DNA of 64,000 nt from Rhodothermales bacterium (GCA_028284265.1 JANQRZ010000014.1:124001-188000), one strand, 5' to 3'. Positions 9,036-18,669 are shown, counted from the first letter of the stretch. The notes: a model not told the origin generated them from the letters alone. Numbers and translations are program-made.

Positions 9036-10208
9036 CTATAGGCGTTCGACGATGAGCGCCGTCGCTTCACCGCCACCGATGCAGATGGCGGCGAGGCCGC
9101 GCTTGGCGTCGTGCTCCTCCATCGCGTAGAGGAGCGTCGTCAGGATGCGCGCCCCGCTCGCGCCGATGGGGTGGCCGACGGCGACCGACCCGCCGCGCAC
9201 GTTCAGCTTCTCCATCGGAATCCCGAGCGCGTCCTGCGCCGCGAGCGCGACGACCGCGAACGCCTCGTTGACCTCGAACAGGTCGATGTCGTCCATCGTC
9301 AGCCCGGCCTTGTCGAGCACCTTGCGGACGGCCTCAACGGGGGCCGTCGTGAACTCCATCGGGGCCTGGCTGTGCTGCGACGAGGCGACAATCCGGGCGA
9401 CCGGCGTCTTGCCATTGGCCTCGGCCCACGCCTCACTCGTGACGACGAGCGCAGCAGCCCCGTCGTTGATCGTGCTCGCGTTGGCAGCGGTGACGGTACC
9501 CTCTTTCGAGAACACCGGGCGAAGCTGCGGGATCTTGTCGAAGTTGGTCCGCGCCGGTTCCTCGTCCTGCTCAACGACCGTGTCGCCCTTGCGCCCCTTG
9601 ATGGTCACGGGAACGATCTCTTGGGCGAATGCACCGTTCTCAACCGAGGCTTGGGCGCGGGTGTAGCTCTCGATGGAGAAGGCGTCTTGGCGCTCACGCG
9701 GGACGTTGCACGTCTCGCCGCACTTATCGGCGGCGACGCCCATCGCCACGCCGTCGTAGGCGTCGCGGAGGCCATCGTGGAAGAGACCGTCAATCAACTC
9801 GCCGTTGCCGTAGCCATAGCCGTAGCGCGCTTTGGCGAGGTAGAACGGAGCTTGGCTCATGTTCTCCATCCCGCCCGCGACCACCACTTCGGCATCGCCC
9901 GCGCGAATCGCCTGATCGGCGAGCATGACGGCCTTCATGCCACTCCCGCAAACCTTGTTGATCGTCATACAGTGGACGCCCTGTGGCAACCCGGCCCCGA
10001 GCGCGGCCTGCCGGGCCGGAGCCTGTCCCTCGCCCGCCGTCACGACATTGCCCATGATGACTTCGTTCACTTGGTCCTTACCGACCCCGGCACGGTCGAG
10101 CGCGCCTTCGATGGCGGTCGCGCCGAGCGTGGGCGCGGGAACGGACGAGAGCGCACCGCCAAAGGAACCGACGGGCGTGCGAGCAGCGGAGAGAATGACA
10201 GAAGCCAT
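9036..10208 (-). CDS. Acetyl-CoA C-acetyltransferase (thiolase)
   Basis: A 390-aa thiolase. The acyl-accepting Cys lies in KVCGSGMKAV near residue 90, the catalytic His in VAVGHPIGASGAR near 346 and the second Cys in AAICIGGGEA near 377. It condenses or cleaves acetoacetyl-CoA, which would serve beta-oxidation or the first step of polyhydroxybutyrate synthesis; phasins and PhaR are encoded further right. I start it at the ATG at 10208 (MASVILSAARTP), because the in-frame upstream extension is repeat-derived. Confidence 0.93.
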   Translation of the reverse strand: MASVILSAARTPVGSFGGALSSVPAPTLGATAIEGALDRAGVGKDQVNEVIMGNVVTAGEGQAPARQAALGAGLPQGVHCMTINKVCGSGMKAVMLADQAIRAGDAEVVVAGGMENMSQAPFYLAKARYGYGYGNGELIDGLFHDGLRDAYDGVAMGVAADKCGETCNVPRERQDAFSIESYTRAQASVENGAFAQEIVPVTIKGRKGDTVVEQDEEPARTNFDKIPQLRPVFSKEGTVTAANASTINDGAAALVVTSEAWAEANGKTPVARIVASSQHSQAPMEFTTAPVEAVRKVLDKAGLTMDDIDLFEVNEAFAVVALAAQDALGIPMEKLNVRGGSVAVGHPIGASGARILTTLLYAMEEHDAKRGLAAICIGGGEATALIVERL

Positions 10209-10245
10209 GGAGAGTCGTAGGTCGAAGGTCAGGGGTCGAGAGTTG
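10209..10245 (-). repeat. Periodic CGACCTAC-like leader before thiolase
   Basis: On the minus strand the bases just before the thiolase ATG read as loosely 8-nt-spaced units (CTCGACCC, CTGACCTT, CGACCTAC, GACTCTCC). The unit differs from the CCAATCAC leader of panC and fumC, but the spacing and position before the ATG are alike. Confidence 0.4.
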
Positions 10246-10386
10246 GGCGCGAGATACACTCGGTGCGCCGCGATGAGATGCTGGCTAAAAGCGCTTCCGA
10301 AAGATACCGGGCGCGGCTAGGCTAGTAGAGCCGAACGGCCCTGCGGGGTCCCAGCCTGACGCATTCTTCACCCGACCTCGGCTCCA

Positions 10387-11247
10387 TCAACCAGGCACGT
10401 CGAGGAACGTGTTGTCGATCAGCCGCGCCCCGCCGAAATAGACCGCTACGGCGGCGAGCGCTTCTTGCCCCGGCTGGAGCGTCTCGATGGGTTGGAGCGT
10501 CTCGGTATCGACGACCTCAGCATACTGCAAACGAGCTAGTGGGGCCGACCCAATCCCCATCTGCATCGACTCAACGAGCACCGCCGCCTGCCGCTCCCCA
10601 GACTCGACCTGTAGCCGCACGTCAGCCAGGGCCTTCGAGAGCACGACGGCCTGCTCACGCTCCCCCGCGCTGAGGTAACGATTCCGCGACGACATCGCCA
10701 GCCCGTCGGCCTCGCGCACCGTCTCGACGCCGACCACCTCGACGCCGAAGCCGAGGTCGCGGGCCATCCGGCGGAGGATAAGGAATTGCTGCGCGTCCTT
10801 CTTCCCGAAGACGGCGACATGCGGACGGCACGCCAGAAAGAGCTTGGTCACAATAGTCGTCACCCCGTCGAAGTGGCCGGGCCGATGCGCACCGCACAGA
10901 TGGTCGCCCAGTCCCTCGACCTCGACCGAGGTGGCCGCGTGCGCACCGTACATCTCTCCCACCTCCGGCACGAAGACGAGGTCAGCCCCACCGACGCTGC
11001 GGAGCGCGTCGAGGTCAGCGTCGAGGGTGCGGGGGTATGACTCGAAGTCCTCGCCCGGTCCGAACTGCGTCGGGTTGACAAAAATGGAAACAGTGACGTG
11101 ATCGGCACGGCGGCGGGCTTCTTCGACGAGGGCGAGGTGCCCGGCGTGCAGCGCGCCCATCGTCGGGACGAGCGCGAGCGCCTGCTCGGCGCAACGGGCG
11201 GCATCGGCGCGGGCCTGCATCTCGGCGACGGTGTGGACGAGGTTCAT
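10387..11247 (-). CDS. panC: Pantothenate synthetase
   Basis: A 286-aa ATP-dependent ligase joining pantoate and beta-alanine for CoA synthesis. Family motifs are complete: VPTMGALHAGH (HIGH-like), SIFVNPTQFGPGEDF, FGKKDAQQFLILRRM and MSSRNRYL (KMSKS-like). The ATG at 11247 matches the family N-terminus; the longer in-frame extension crosses the leader repeat. It is divergent from fumC. Confidence 0.94.
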   Translation of the reverse strand: MNLVHTVAEMQARADAARCAEQALALVPTMGALHAGHLALVEEARRRADHVTVSIFVNPTQFGPGEDFESYPRTLDADLDALRSVGGADLVFVPEVGEMYGAHAATSVEVEGLGDHLCGAHRPGHFDGVTTIVTKLFLACRPHVAVFGKKDAQQFLILRRMARDLGFGVEVVGVETVREADGLAMSSRNRYLSAGEREQAVVLSKALADVRLQVESGERQAAVLVESMQMGIGSAPLARLQYAEVVDTETLQPIETLQPGQEALAAVAVYFGGARLIDNTFLDVPG

Positions 11248-11283
11248 TGGGTGAATGAGTGACTTTGCGATTGAGTGATTTGG
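11248..11283 (-). repeat. Octamer-periodic leader before panC
   Basis: On the minus strand the leader contains AATCACTCAATCGC, AGTCACTC and ATTCACCCA spaced by about 8 nt and ending directly at the ATG. It is the same arrangement as at dapF and fumC. Confidence 0.5.
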
Positions 11284-11381
11284 GCTGCCAGCCCATCGCG
11301 TTGCGCTCGGAAGATCGGCACCGCAACCGGAAACGTCATAGTTTAGCAGCCTCTTCCCTCGCAGCTTCTCGAAGGAACTAC

Positions 11382-11417
11382 GCCAATCAGCCAATCACCC
11401 ATTCAGCGAATCACCCA
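11382..11417 (+). repeat. Octamer-periodic leader before fumC
   Basis: Tandem 8-nt units (GCCAATCA, GCCAATCA, CCCATTCA, GCGAATCA, CCCA-ATG) end at the fumC start codon. No Shine-Dalgarno sequence is seen. The array is complementary to the panC-side array across the divergent spacer. Confidence 0.6.
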
Positions 11418-12809
<1,392 letters not shown>

Positions 12810-12891
12810 GACTGGGCGTGGTGCCTCCGCTGCCGTCAGGCAACCACGCGGAGCCATCGTGCGTTCTCTATGGCAACCGACCGAGCTAGCC

Positions 12892-13104
12892 ATGAATCCT
12901 ATCGTCGTCCGAGACCCCGACATCCTCGGCGGAACGCCCGTGTTTGCCGGAACCCGCGTGCCCGTTCAGAACCTCGTGGACTACCTCGCCGCAGGGGACG
13001 ACCTCGGCGAGTTCCTCGCGGACTTCCCGACGGTCCGCCGAGAGCAGGTCGAGACGTTTCTAGAAAGGGCGAAGGACGCACTCCCCAAAGCCGAGGCTGC
13101 CTGA
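12892..13104 (+). CDS. DUF433 antitoxin-like protein
   Basis: A 70-aa DUF433 (VapB45-like) protein. The core DPDILGGTPVFAGTRVPVQ-NLVDYL is the conserved winged-helix segment of this family, which usually pairs with a DUF5615/PIN-like toxin gene directly downstream. Here the downstream partner begins 3 nt after the stop but is truncated. The start is ATG at 12892; an in-frame ATG at 12859 would add residues unlike the family. Confidence 0.85.
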   Translation: MNPIVVRDPDILGGTPVFAGTRVPVQNLVDYLAAGDDLGEFLADFPTVRREQVETFLERAKDALPKAEAA

Positions 13105-13107
13105 GCC

Positions 13108-13272
13108 GTGCGTGTCCTGCTCGACGAGTGCCTGCTAGGCCGGAAGCTCAAGCCAGGCTTTCCCGCCCACGATGTGCGGACGGTCGCCGACATAGAGACG
13201 TATTTACAGATGAACAATGAAAATACTAGGTGCCATATCAATAATCGCCTCTATATTACTTGGTTTTCTTAG
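13108..13272 (+). pseudogene. Truncated DUF5615/PIN-like toxin remnant
   Basis: A GTG at 13108, 3 nt after the DUF433 stop, opens a frame beginning VRVLLDECL and continuing to FPAHDVRTVAD. This is the N-terminal half-motif of the DUF5615 (PIN-like, Mut7-C-type) toxins that accompany DUF433. After about 30 codons the similarity stops and the frame runs into AT-rich sequence, ending at 13272 after 54 codons. The catalytic C-terminal part is missing. It probably broke when the AT-rich island was gained or by a deletion. Confidence 0.65.
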
Positions 13273-13513
13273 TGATTATTTTATACACAAGAGAGAACTG
13301 GAAGTTAATTTCTCAAAAGAAGAAAAAGAGAGCACGTATTCTGATCGTGGTATAGCATATCATATGTTTAATCTTAAAGAAAGCTTTAAGAGGAGTTGGG
13401 GTTTCATGCACGGTGACGATGCGATGCGGTCTCGTAATATAAGAATGTCTAAAATTTGCAATAGGATAAGCTTATTACTATTTGTTCTAGGTCTGGTCCT
13501 TGTCAGTGCATAG
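13217..13513 (+). CDS. AT-rich small membrane protein of unknown function
   Basis: A 98-aa protein with two predicted membrane helices (residues about 3-22 and 82-97) around a charged middle (SKEEKESTYSDRG). I do not recognise the family. Its DNA is about 35% GC against more than 60% on both sides and uses codons such as ATA, TTA and AAT freely, which points to recent acquisition. It overlaps the end of the truncated toxin frame. Confidence 0.55.
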   Translation: MKILGAISIIASILLGFLSDYFIHKRELEVNFSKEEKESTYSDRGIAYHMFNLKESFKRSWGFMHGDDAMRSRNIRMSKICNRISLLLFVLGLVLVSA

Positions 13514-13961
13514 ATGCTACGTGGGGGTTGAGGGTCCGTTGGTTTTGTCAGAGTGGAGATGCCTTCTTCACAGCGGATTTGCTCTCACGAATTGCTACAC
13601 TCGGTCTCAGTTTAAACATCAACCTGTATCCTCCCGGCAGTTCCCTCGCACTCCGTCGGTACGAGCGCCTACGAGCGCTCAGATGAGGCTCCGCCCGTAG
13701 GCATGCAATAGCTAAAGCCTGTCGCGCATTGCTAAAAAAGCAGCACGCCGCATACCAACTCCGCTGCTCGCGTCGTTAACGCCTCGCACCCTCCGAACAA
13801 ACCCGCTCGCGGGTCATGCAGCGTGGCCCCGGATAGCCGGAGGTTCACGCTGCATGTTTTTTCGGTGGAAGCCGCCGACGCGGTAGACCGGCCCGACACA
13901 AACCGCCGCGCCCGGCGTAGTACCCCCGACCGTTTCTCTACGCAACAACCTGATCATCGCC
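13514..13961. other. Gene-poor spacer between AT-rich island and htrA
   Basis: There is no credible gene in these 448 bases. GC returns gradually to the local level. The spacer contains a short perfect hairpin ACCCGC-TC-GCGGGT at 13801-13814 and a strong intrinsic terminator directly after it. The last 100 bases form the htrA leader. A small non-coding RNA ending at the terminator is possible but unsupported by any recognised family. Confidence 0.5.
13815..13862 (+). terminator. Strong intrinsic terminator upstream of htrA
   Basis: The outer stem CATGCAGCGTG / CACGCTGCATG is a perfect 11 bp. An inner CCGG-ATAG-CCGG helix stacks inside, and six T residues follow at 13857-13862. The T-run is on the plus strand only. 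The nearest plus-strand gene upstream ends 300 nt away. Confidence 0.75.
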
Positions 13962-15512
13962 ATGAGCACAGGCACTTCTCGTAGACTCTCCGTCGCGCTC
14001 CTCGTCGTCGCCGCGTTCATCGCGGGCGTGTTCTTCGTCACGTCGAGCGGCGCATTCCTCGACGGCACCCTCTTCGGCTCCGCCGAGGCCCAGCAAGCCC
14101 CCGCCGTGCGCGGGGACGTGTCCGAAGGCATCGAGACCGCGACCGAACTCGGCGAGGCGTTCGCCGCCGTTGCCGAGGCCGTCAACCCCGCCGTCGTCTC
14201 GATCTCCTCAACCCAACTCGTCCGCCAGCCAACCGGCGGTAGCGGCGGCAACCCATTCCAGGGCACACCGTTCGAGCAGTTCTTCGGCGATGGGTTCGGG
14301 GGCGGCAACGGACAGGCGATCCCGCGCTCCGGCCTCGGCTCCGGCGCAATTGTCCGCCCCGACGGCTACATCGTCACCAACAACCACGTCGTCGAGAACG
14401 CCGACGAACTCGTCGTCCGCTTCTTCGACGGGACCACACTCCCCGGCGAGATCGTCGGGACCGACCCATTCGCCGACCTCGCGGTCGTGAAAGTCGACGC
14501 CGACCGGCTCCCCTACCTCGGGTTCGGGAACGACGACGAACTCCGCGTCGGGCAGTGGGTGATCGCCGTAGGCAGCCCGCTCCAGCAGTCGCTCTCGAAC
14601 ACCGTCACTGCCGGAATCGTCTCGGCGCTCGGGCGGGCACAGGGCATCAACGGGCTGGAGAACTTCATCCAGACCGACGCCTCGATCAACCCCGGCAACT
14701 CGGGCGGCCCGCTCGTCAACCTGCGCGGCGAACTGATCGGGATCAACACCGCCATCGCCACGCGCACGGGCGGCTTCCAAGGCATCGGCTTTGCGATCCC
14801 GGTTGACATCGTCGAAAACGTCGTCGGCCAACTCATCGACACGGGCGATGTGGAGCGCGGCTACCTCGGCATCAGCTTCGGGCCAATCTCGCAGTCGCTC
14901 GCCCGCGCGCTCGACGTGCCGGTCGGCTCGGCGCAGGTCTCGTCTGTGCAGGACGGCAGTGCCGCGGACGAAGCCGGGCTTGCCGACGGCGACATCATCA
15001 TCTCCGTCGGCGGCGAGGAACTGCGGACCAGCAACGATCTCCTCGCTATCGTCGCCAACCAGCGCCCCGGCGATGCGCTCGACATCGAGTACATCCGCGG
15101 CGAGGACCGCCGCACCACGACCGTCGAGTTGGGCATCCGTCCGCAGGACGAGCAAGCCCAGCGGCAGCGCCGCGATCGGCGCAACGACGACGAAGAACCC
15201 ACTGGGCGCTCGATGGACGCACTCGGGATGGAACTGGGCGAACTGACCGCCGGGGCCGCCCAGAAATTCGGCTACGGCAGCGAAGCGGCAGGCGTCTACG
15301 TCACCGACGTGGAGCGCAACAGCGAAGCCTTCCGCGATGCCAACATCCGCCAGGGCGACCTGATCGTCAACCTCGACGGCGAGCCGGTCCGCTCGCTCCG
15401 TGAGTTCGAGCGCATCTACGACCAGATCGAAGACGGCGAGACGTTCCTCCTCACGCTGGAGCGCGGCGGGCAGGACGGTCGCCAACTCTACCGGACGGCG
15501 CTAACGAAGTAG
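13962..15512 (+). CDS. HtrA/DegP-type serine protease with two PDZ domains
   Basis: A 516-aa periplasmic Do-family protease/chaperone for misfolded envelope proteins. An N-terminal membrane segment (about residues 9-30) acts as signal or anchor. The trypsin-like domain (about 60-290) has His142 (TNNHVVENA), Asp172 (DPFADLAVVKV) and Ser247 (NPGNSGGPLVN). Two PDZ domains follow, at about 300-385 and 415-505, separated by an Arg/Asp-rich linker. The length and order are those of DegP/DegQ. Confidence 0.93.
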   Translation: MSTGTSRRLSVALLVVAAFIAGVFFVTSSGAFLDGTLFGSAEAQQAPAVRGDVSEGIETATELGEAFAAVAEAVNPAVVSISSTQLVRQPTGGSGGNPFQGTPFEQFFGDGFGGGNGQAIPRSGLGSGAIVRPDGYIVTNNHVVENADELVVRFFDGTTLPGEIVGTDPFADLAVVKVDADRLPYLGFGNDDELRVGQWVIAVGSPLQQSLSNTVTAGIVSALGRAQGINGLENFIQTDASINPGNSGGPLVNLRGELIGINTAIATRTGGFQGIGFAIPVDIVENVVGQLIDTGDVERGYLGISFGPISQSLARALDVPVGSAQVSSVQDGSAADEAGLADGDIIISVGGEELRTSNDLLAIVANQRPGDALDIEYIRGEDRRTTTVELGIRPQDEQAQRQRRDRRNDDEEPTGRSMDALGMELGELTAGAAQKFGYGSEAAGVYVTDVERNSEAFRDANIRQGDLIVNLDGEPVRSLREFERIYDQIEDGETFLLTLERGGQDGRQLYRTALTK

Positions 15513-15625
15513 GCCCTGCCCTCCTCACCTCCTCAACGCCAAATTCTCCGTCCGGGTGCGAACCTCTTTTGCGCCTGGACGGTTTAGGTTTATTGCCCCC
15601 GACGAAACCACCAGCTTTAGCCCCT

Positions 15626-16387
15626 ATGCCGACGACGGAAACCAGCAGTAGCGTCACCGACCAACTCCGCGCCCTCATCCGCCTCCAGCACATCGACAGC
15701 AAGATCGACCAAGTCGAGAAGCTGCGCGGCGACTTGCCCGAAGAGATCCGCGACCTCGAAGACGAGAAGGCCGGGCTTCAGACGCGCATCGACAACGCGA
15801 AGGACGAGGGCCAGCAGGCCGAGATCCAGCGCCGCAAGCTCCAGATGGACATCACCGAGAGCGAGGGCCTCATCAAGAAGTACGAGGAGCAGCAGCTCAA
15901 CGTCCGCAACAACCGTGAGTACGACGCTCTCACGAAAGAAATCGAAGCCCAGCGCCAGCGCATCGAGCAGGCCGAGGCCGACATCGAATCCCACACCGAG
16001 CGCGACGGCGCGAACGAAGAGATCGTCGCCGAAGCCAAAGAGCGACTCGGGGAACTCGACGAACTCCTGAAAGAGAAAAACGCCGAACTCGCCCAGGTCG
16101 TCGAGGAAACGGAGAAGGAGCAGAAGTCCTACGTCTCGCTCCGCGACGATGCCGCCGAGGCTATCGAGCCGCGCTACCTCCGGGCCTACGAGCGCCTCCG
16201 CAACCGCCTCCGCGATGGCCGCGCCGTTGTCCCGATTGAGCGCGGGGCTGCCGGATCGTTCATGGTCCCGCCGCAGCGCCAAGTCGAAGTCCGTCAGCGC
16301 AACCGCATCGTCGTCTGCGAGCACACCGGCCGCGTGATTGTCGACGATGAACTCTTCCGCGAAACGACGGACGACATGAAGATCTAA
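15626..16387 (+). CDS. DUF164/CdsZ-like coiled-coil protein with degenerate zinc ribbon
   Basis: A 253-aa protein consisting of a long antiparallel coiled coil (about residues 10-185), then the conserved VPPQRQVEVRQ stretch of the C4-type zinc-ribbon family. In most relatives that stretch is preceded by CxxC and followed by CExC. Here the first pair reads GAAGS and the second CEHTG, so only one cysteine remains in the entire protein and the zinc site is lost. The start is ATG at 15626; the in-frame extension to 15569 is not family-like. The function of the family is poorly defined. Confidence 0.8.
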   Translation: MPTTETSSSVTDQLRALIRLQHIDSKIDQVEKLRGDLPEEIRDLEDEKAGLQTRIDNAKDEGQQAEIQRRKLQMDITESEGLIKKYEEQQLNVRNNREYDALTKEIEAQRQRIEQAEADIESHTERDGANEEIVAEAKERLGELDELLKEKNAELAQVVEETEKEQKSYVSLRDDAAEAIEPRYLRAYERLRNRLRDGRAVVPIERGAAGSFMVPPQRQVEVRQRNRIVVCEHTGRVIVDDELFRETTDDMKI

Positions 16388-16393
16388 CCCCTT

Positions 16394-16817
16394 GCGTGCC
16401 GGTCGGACCGCCGCCTCTGACAGAGCAATCTGCTCAGGGGAGGAAAGTCCGAACACCGCAGGGACCCGTGCTTCCTAACAGGAAGGCGTTGAGAGCTTCG
16501 GCTCTTAGCGACAGCATGTGCAACAGAGAACAGACCAGCCGATGGACTCCGGCCTCCGGTGTCACAGGTGATGGGTGAAACGGTAGGGTAAGAGCCTACC
16601 AGCGCTCTCGGCGACGGGAGCGGCTAGGCAAACCTCACGGGGTGCAAGGCCAAACAGCGCCGCCTCCAGCTTCGGTTGGGGAACGGGTGCCCGCCCGAGG
16701 CGCGGGTAGGCCGCTCGAGGCTGTCGGCGACGACGGTCCCAGATAGATGGCGGTCGCTCCGACGCGGTTCACGGCAGCCGCCCGGAGGCACAGAATTCGG
16801 CTTACAGACCGGCACGC
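16394..16817 (+). ncRNA. rnpB: RNase P RNA (class A)
   Basis: The catalytic RNA of ribonuclease P, which matures tRNA 5' ends. The outer P1 helix is a perfect 11-bp pair between 16394-16404 (GCGTGCCGGTC) and 16807-16817. Universally conserved elements follow in order: GGAGGAAAGTCCGAACACC, GGGTGAAACGGTAGGGTAAG, GGCAAACC, AGATAGATG and ACAGAATTCGGCTTA. The length of about 424 nt fits the bacterial A type. Confidence 0.96.
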
Positions 16818-16847
16818 GCCGTTGATGCGGAAACCCGCATGACACAC

Positions 16848-16881
16848 GACGCCCCGCTTCTCCGACGAGAAGCGGGGCGTC
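16848..16881. terminator. 15-bp hairpin between rnpB and secG
   Basis: The perfect stem GACGCCCCGCTTCTC / GAGAAGCGGGGCGTC around a CGAC loop lies 30 nt after the RNase P RNA and 22 nt after the converging secG stop. There is no long T-run, but the position between convergent units indicates a shared transcription terminator. Confidence 0.75.
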
Positions 16882-16903
16882 GCTACGTAAAGCAGGAAGC
16901 GTG

Positions 16904-17263
16904 TTACTCTGACTCGACAGGCGGCGCTTCAACCGGGGCCGGGGCCTCACTCTCCACCGCGCCCGGAGGCAGCGTGCTCTCGATGGGGGCATTGGCCCCA
17001 CCGCCCTCTTGAATGACGCTTCGCTGTGCGTCCGACGGGTTGGCGAAGAAGTTGGCGAGGATGCAGAGCACGATGAAGACCGTGCCGAGCGTCCACGTTG
17101 CCTTCTCCAGCGTGTCGGGAGCCTGGCGGGCACCGAGGATTTGCGTCGTCTGACCGCCCGCTGCGATACCGGCGAGGCCACCGCCCTTGCCGCTCTGCAG
17201 AAGGACAGCAATCGCCATCAGCAGGGCGATCAGGGTAATGATGATAACGAGAAAGATGTACAT
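16904..17263 (-). CDS. secG: Preprotein translocase subunit SecG
   Basis: A 119-aa inner-membrane component of the SecYEG channel. It has two membrane helices (residues about 2-22 and 53-72) joined by the family loop LLQSGKGGGLAG. The C-terminus is an acidic, Pro/Ala-rich tail typical of Bacteroidota SecG. I start it at ATG 17263 (MYIFLVIIITLIA), which opens directly with the first helix. Confidence 0.92.
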   Translation of the reverse strand: MYIFLVIIITLIALLMAIAVLLQSGKGGGLAGIAAGGQTTQILGARQAPDTLEKATWTLGTVFIVLCILANFFANPSDAQRSVIQEGGGANAPIESTLPPGAVESEAPAPVEAPPVESE

Positions 17264-17356
17264 GGGAAGGCGCGGGCCGGTTGGAAGAAAGCAGCAGGAA
17301 AGGTAGCACCCGAAACGCCCGAGCGCAGGCAAGCGTGTGTGAAAAAACGGGAGGTG

Positions 17357-17905
17357 CTACGCCGAACGGGCCTCAACTTCAGCCCCCGCCCGCAACAGCG
17401 CGATGGCGCTTTTTGTGTCGAGCACCTCGCCGCGCCGTGCCATCGCGACGGCCTCGGCGAACGGCAACCGGAACGGCTCGACGAACTCGTCGTGCTCAAG
17501 CTCTGCGGAGGCTTCGGACAGGTCTTCGGCGAGGAAGAGGTGAATGACCTCATTGCTGTACCCGATGCACGGATAAGTCGGGCCGAGTGGCGTGAGGGTC
17601 TGCGCCGTGTAGCCCGCCTCTTCCTCCAACTCACGTACCGCCACGTCGGCAGGGTCCTCGCCCGGCTTGTCGATCTTGCCTGCCGGAACCTCGATGAACT
17701 CCCGTCCGGGTGCGTAGCGGTACTGCCGGAGCAGGATCGTCGTCCCATCTTCGAAGAGGGGCACCACCGCCGACGCGCCGGGATGCTCGATCCACTCGCG
17801 CACGGAGGTCTCGCCATCGGGCAGCGTGACGGTGTCACGGTAGGCTCGGAGCAGAACCCCGTCTACGAGAAGGTGGCGATCTTTCAGGGTCTCGGTGAGA
17901 TCCAT
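17357..17905 (-). CDS. ADP-ribose pyrophosphatase-like Nudix hydrolase
   Basis: A 182-aa Nudix protein. The box GKIDKPGEDPADVAVRELEE followed by EAGY is complete and preceded by ILLRQYRYAPGREFIEVPA, the NudF-type ADP-ribose pyrophosphatase pattern. The Pro in LGPTYPCIGYSNEV also fits NudF. The ATG at 17905 is preferred over an in-frame TTG at 17923. It lies between secG and rsmE on the same strand. Confidence 0.85.
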   Translation of the reverse strand: MDLTETLKDRHLLVDGVLLRAYRDTVTLPDGETSVREWIEHPGASAVVPLFEDGTTILLRQYRYAPGREFIEVPAGKIDKPGEDPADVAVRELEEEAGYTAQTLTPLGPTYPCIGYSNEVIHLFLAEDLSEASAELEHDEFVEPFRLPFAEAVAMARRGEVLDTKSAIALLRAGAEVEARSA

Positions 17906-17941
17906 CGTTTCGTTTCGATCCAAAGAGAAAGGCGCGTCGAC

Positions 17942-18661
17942 CTAAAGCGACTTGTGAAGCATAGCGACCGAAGCCGCAGCGATGGCGGCAGTCTCAGCGC
18001 GCAGGCGACGCGGGCCGAGTGAGGCGACGGTCCACCCTGCAACCTCTGCGTCGGCGACCTCGCTATCGCTGAACCCGCCTTCGGGACCGACGAGAATCGT
18101 AATGTCCTGCGCGGGGTTCCGCGCCAGTACACGCGGAAGTAGTGGTTCTGGGTCAGCGGCTTCGTGGCAGAGGATGCGCAGCCCCTCGGCGTGTTCGACC
18201 AGCCGATCGGCGAGGGGCTGCGGATTGGTCAGGGTCGGCAACCGGCTCCGTCCACTCTGCTTGAGGGCTGCGATGAGAATATTATCGAGCCGCTTCGCCT
18301 TAAGAATCGACCGCTCCGTCCGCTCTGTCACGAGCGGGACGATGTCGGTGACGCCTAGCTCGACCGCCTTCTCGACGAAGGTCTCGAACCGCCCGGCATT
18401 CTTGAGCACGCCTAGCCCGATGATCAGTCGGTGCGTCGGCTCACCGACATCGCGCTCGGTGCCGACGATCTCCCCTGCCGCGCCGCGCTTGTCGGCCTCG
18501 GTCAGTCGAACCCGGTAGCGTCCACCCGCCCCGTCCACGACGACAATCTCGTCCCCGACGCTGTGGCGGAGCGCTCGGACAGCGTGCCGGGCCTCATCAT
18601 CGGGCAGGACAATCCGACCGTCGGCGATATAGTCAGGGGGAGCGAAGAACGTGGTAGTCAT
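17942..18661 (-). CDS. rsmE: 16S rRNA (uracil1498-N3)-methyltransferase
   Basis: A 239-aa SPOUT-class methyltransferase that modifies U1498 of 16S rRNA using S-adenosylmethionine. The C-terminal SAM knot is clear: ILVGPEGGFSDSEV and LGPRRLRAETA are the family signature. The N-terminal PUA-like part contains DDEARHAVRALRHSVGD. The start is ATG at 18661. It begins 8 nt after the stop of the upstream barrel gene, so the two are probably co-transcribed. Confidence 0.93.
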   Translation of the reverse strand: MTTTFFAPPDYIADGRIVLPDDEARHAVRALRHSVGDEIVVVDGAGGRYRVRLTEADKRGAAGEIVGTERDVGEPTHRLIIGLGVLKNAGRFETFVEKAVELGVTDIVPLVTERTERSILKAKRLDNILIAALKQSGRSRLPTLTNPQPLADRLVEHAEGLRILCHEAADPEPLLPRVLARNPAQDITILVGPEGGFSDSEVADAEVAGWTVASLGPRRLRAETAAIAAASVAMLHKSL

Positions 18662-18669
18662 CCCAAAAG

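Noticed and set aside
14208-15485. 425-codon minus-strand open frame inside htrA
   Set aside because: It is the complement of a well-supported protease gene; long antisense frames are expected at this GC content and it shows no domain.
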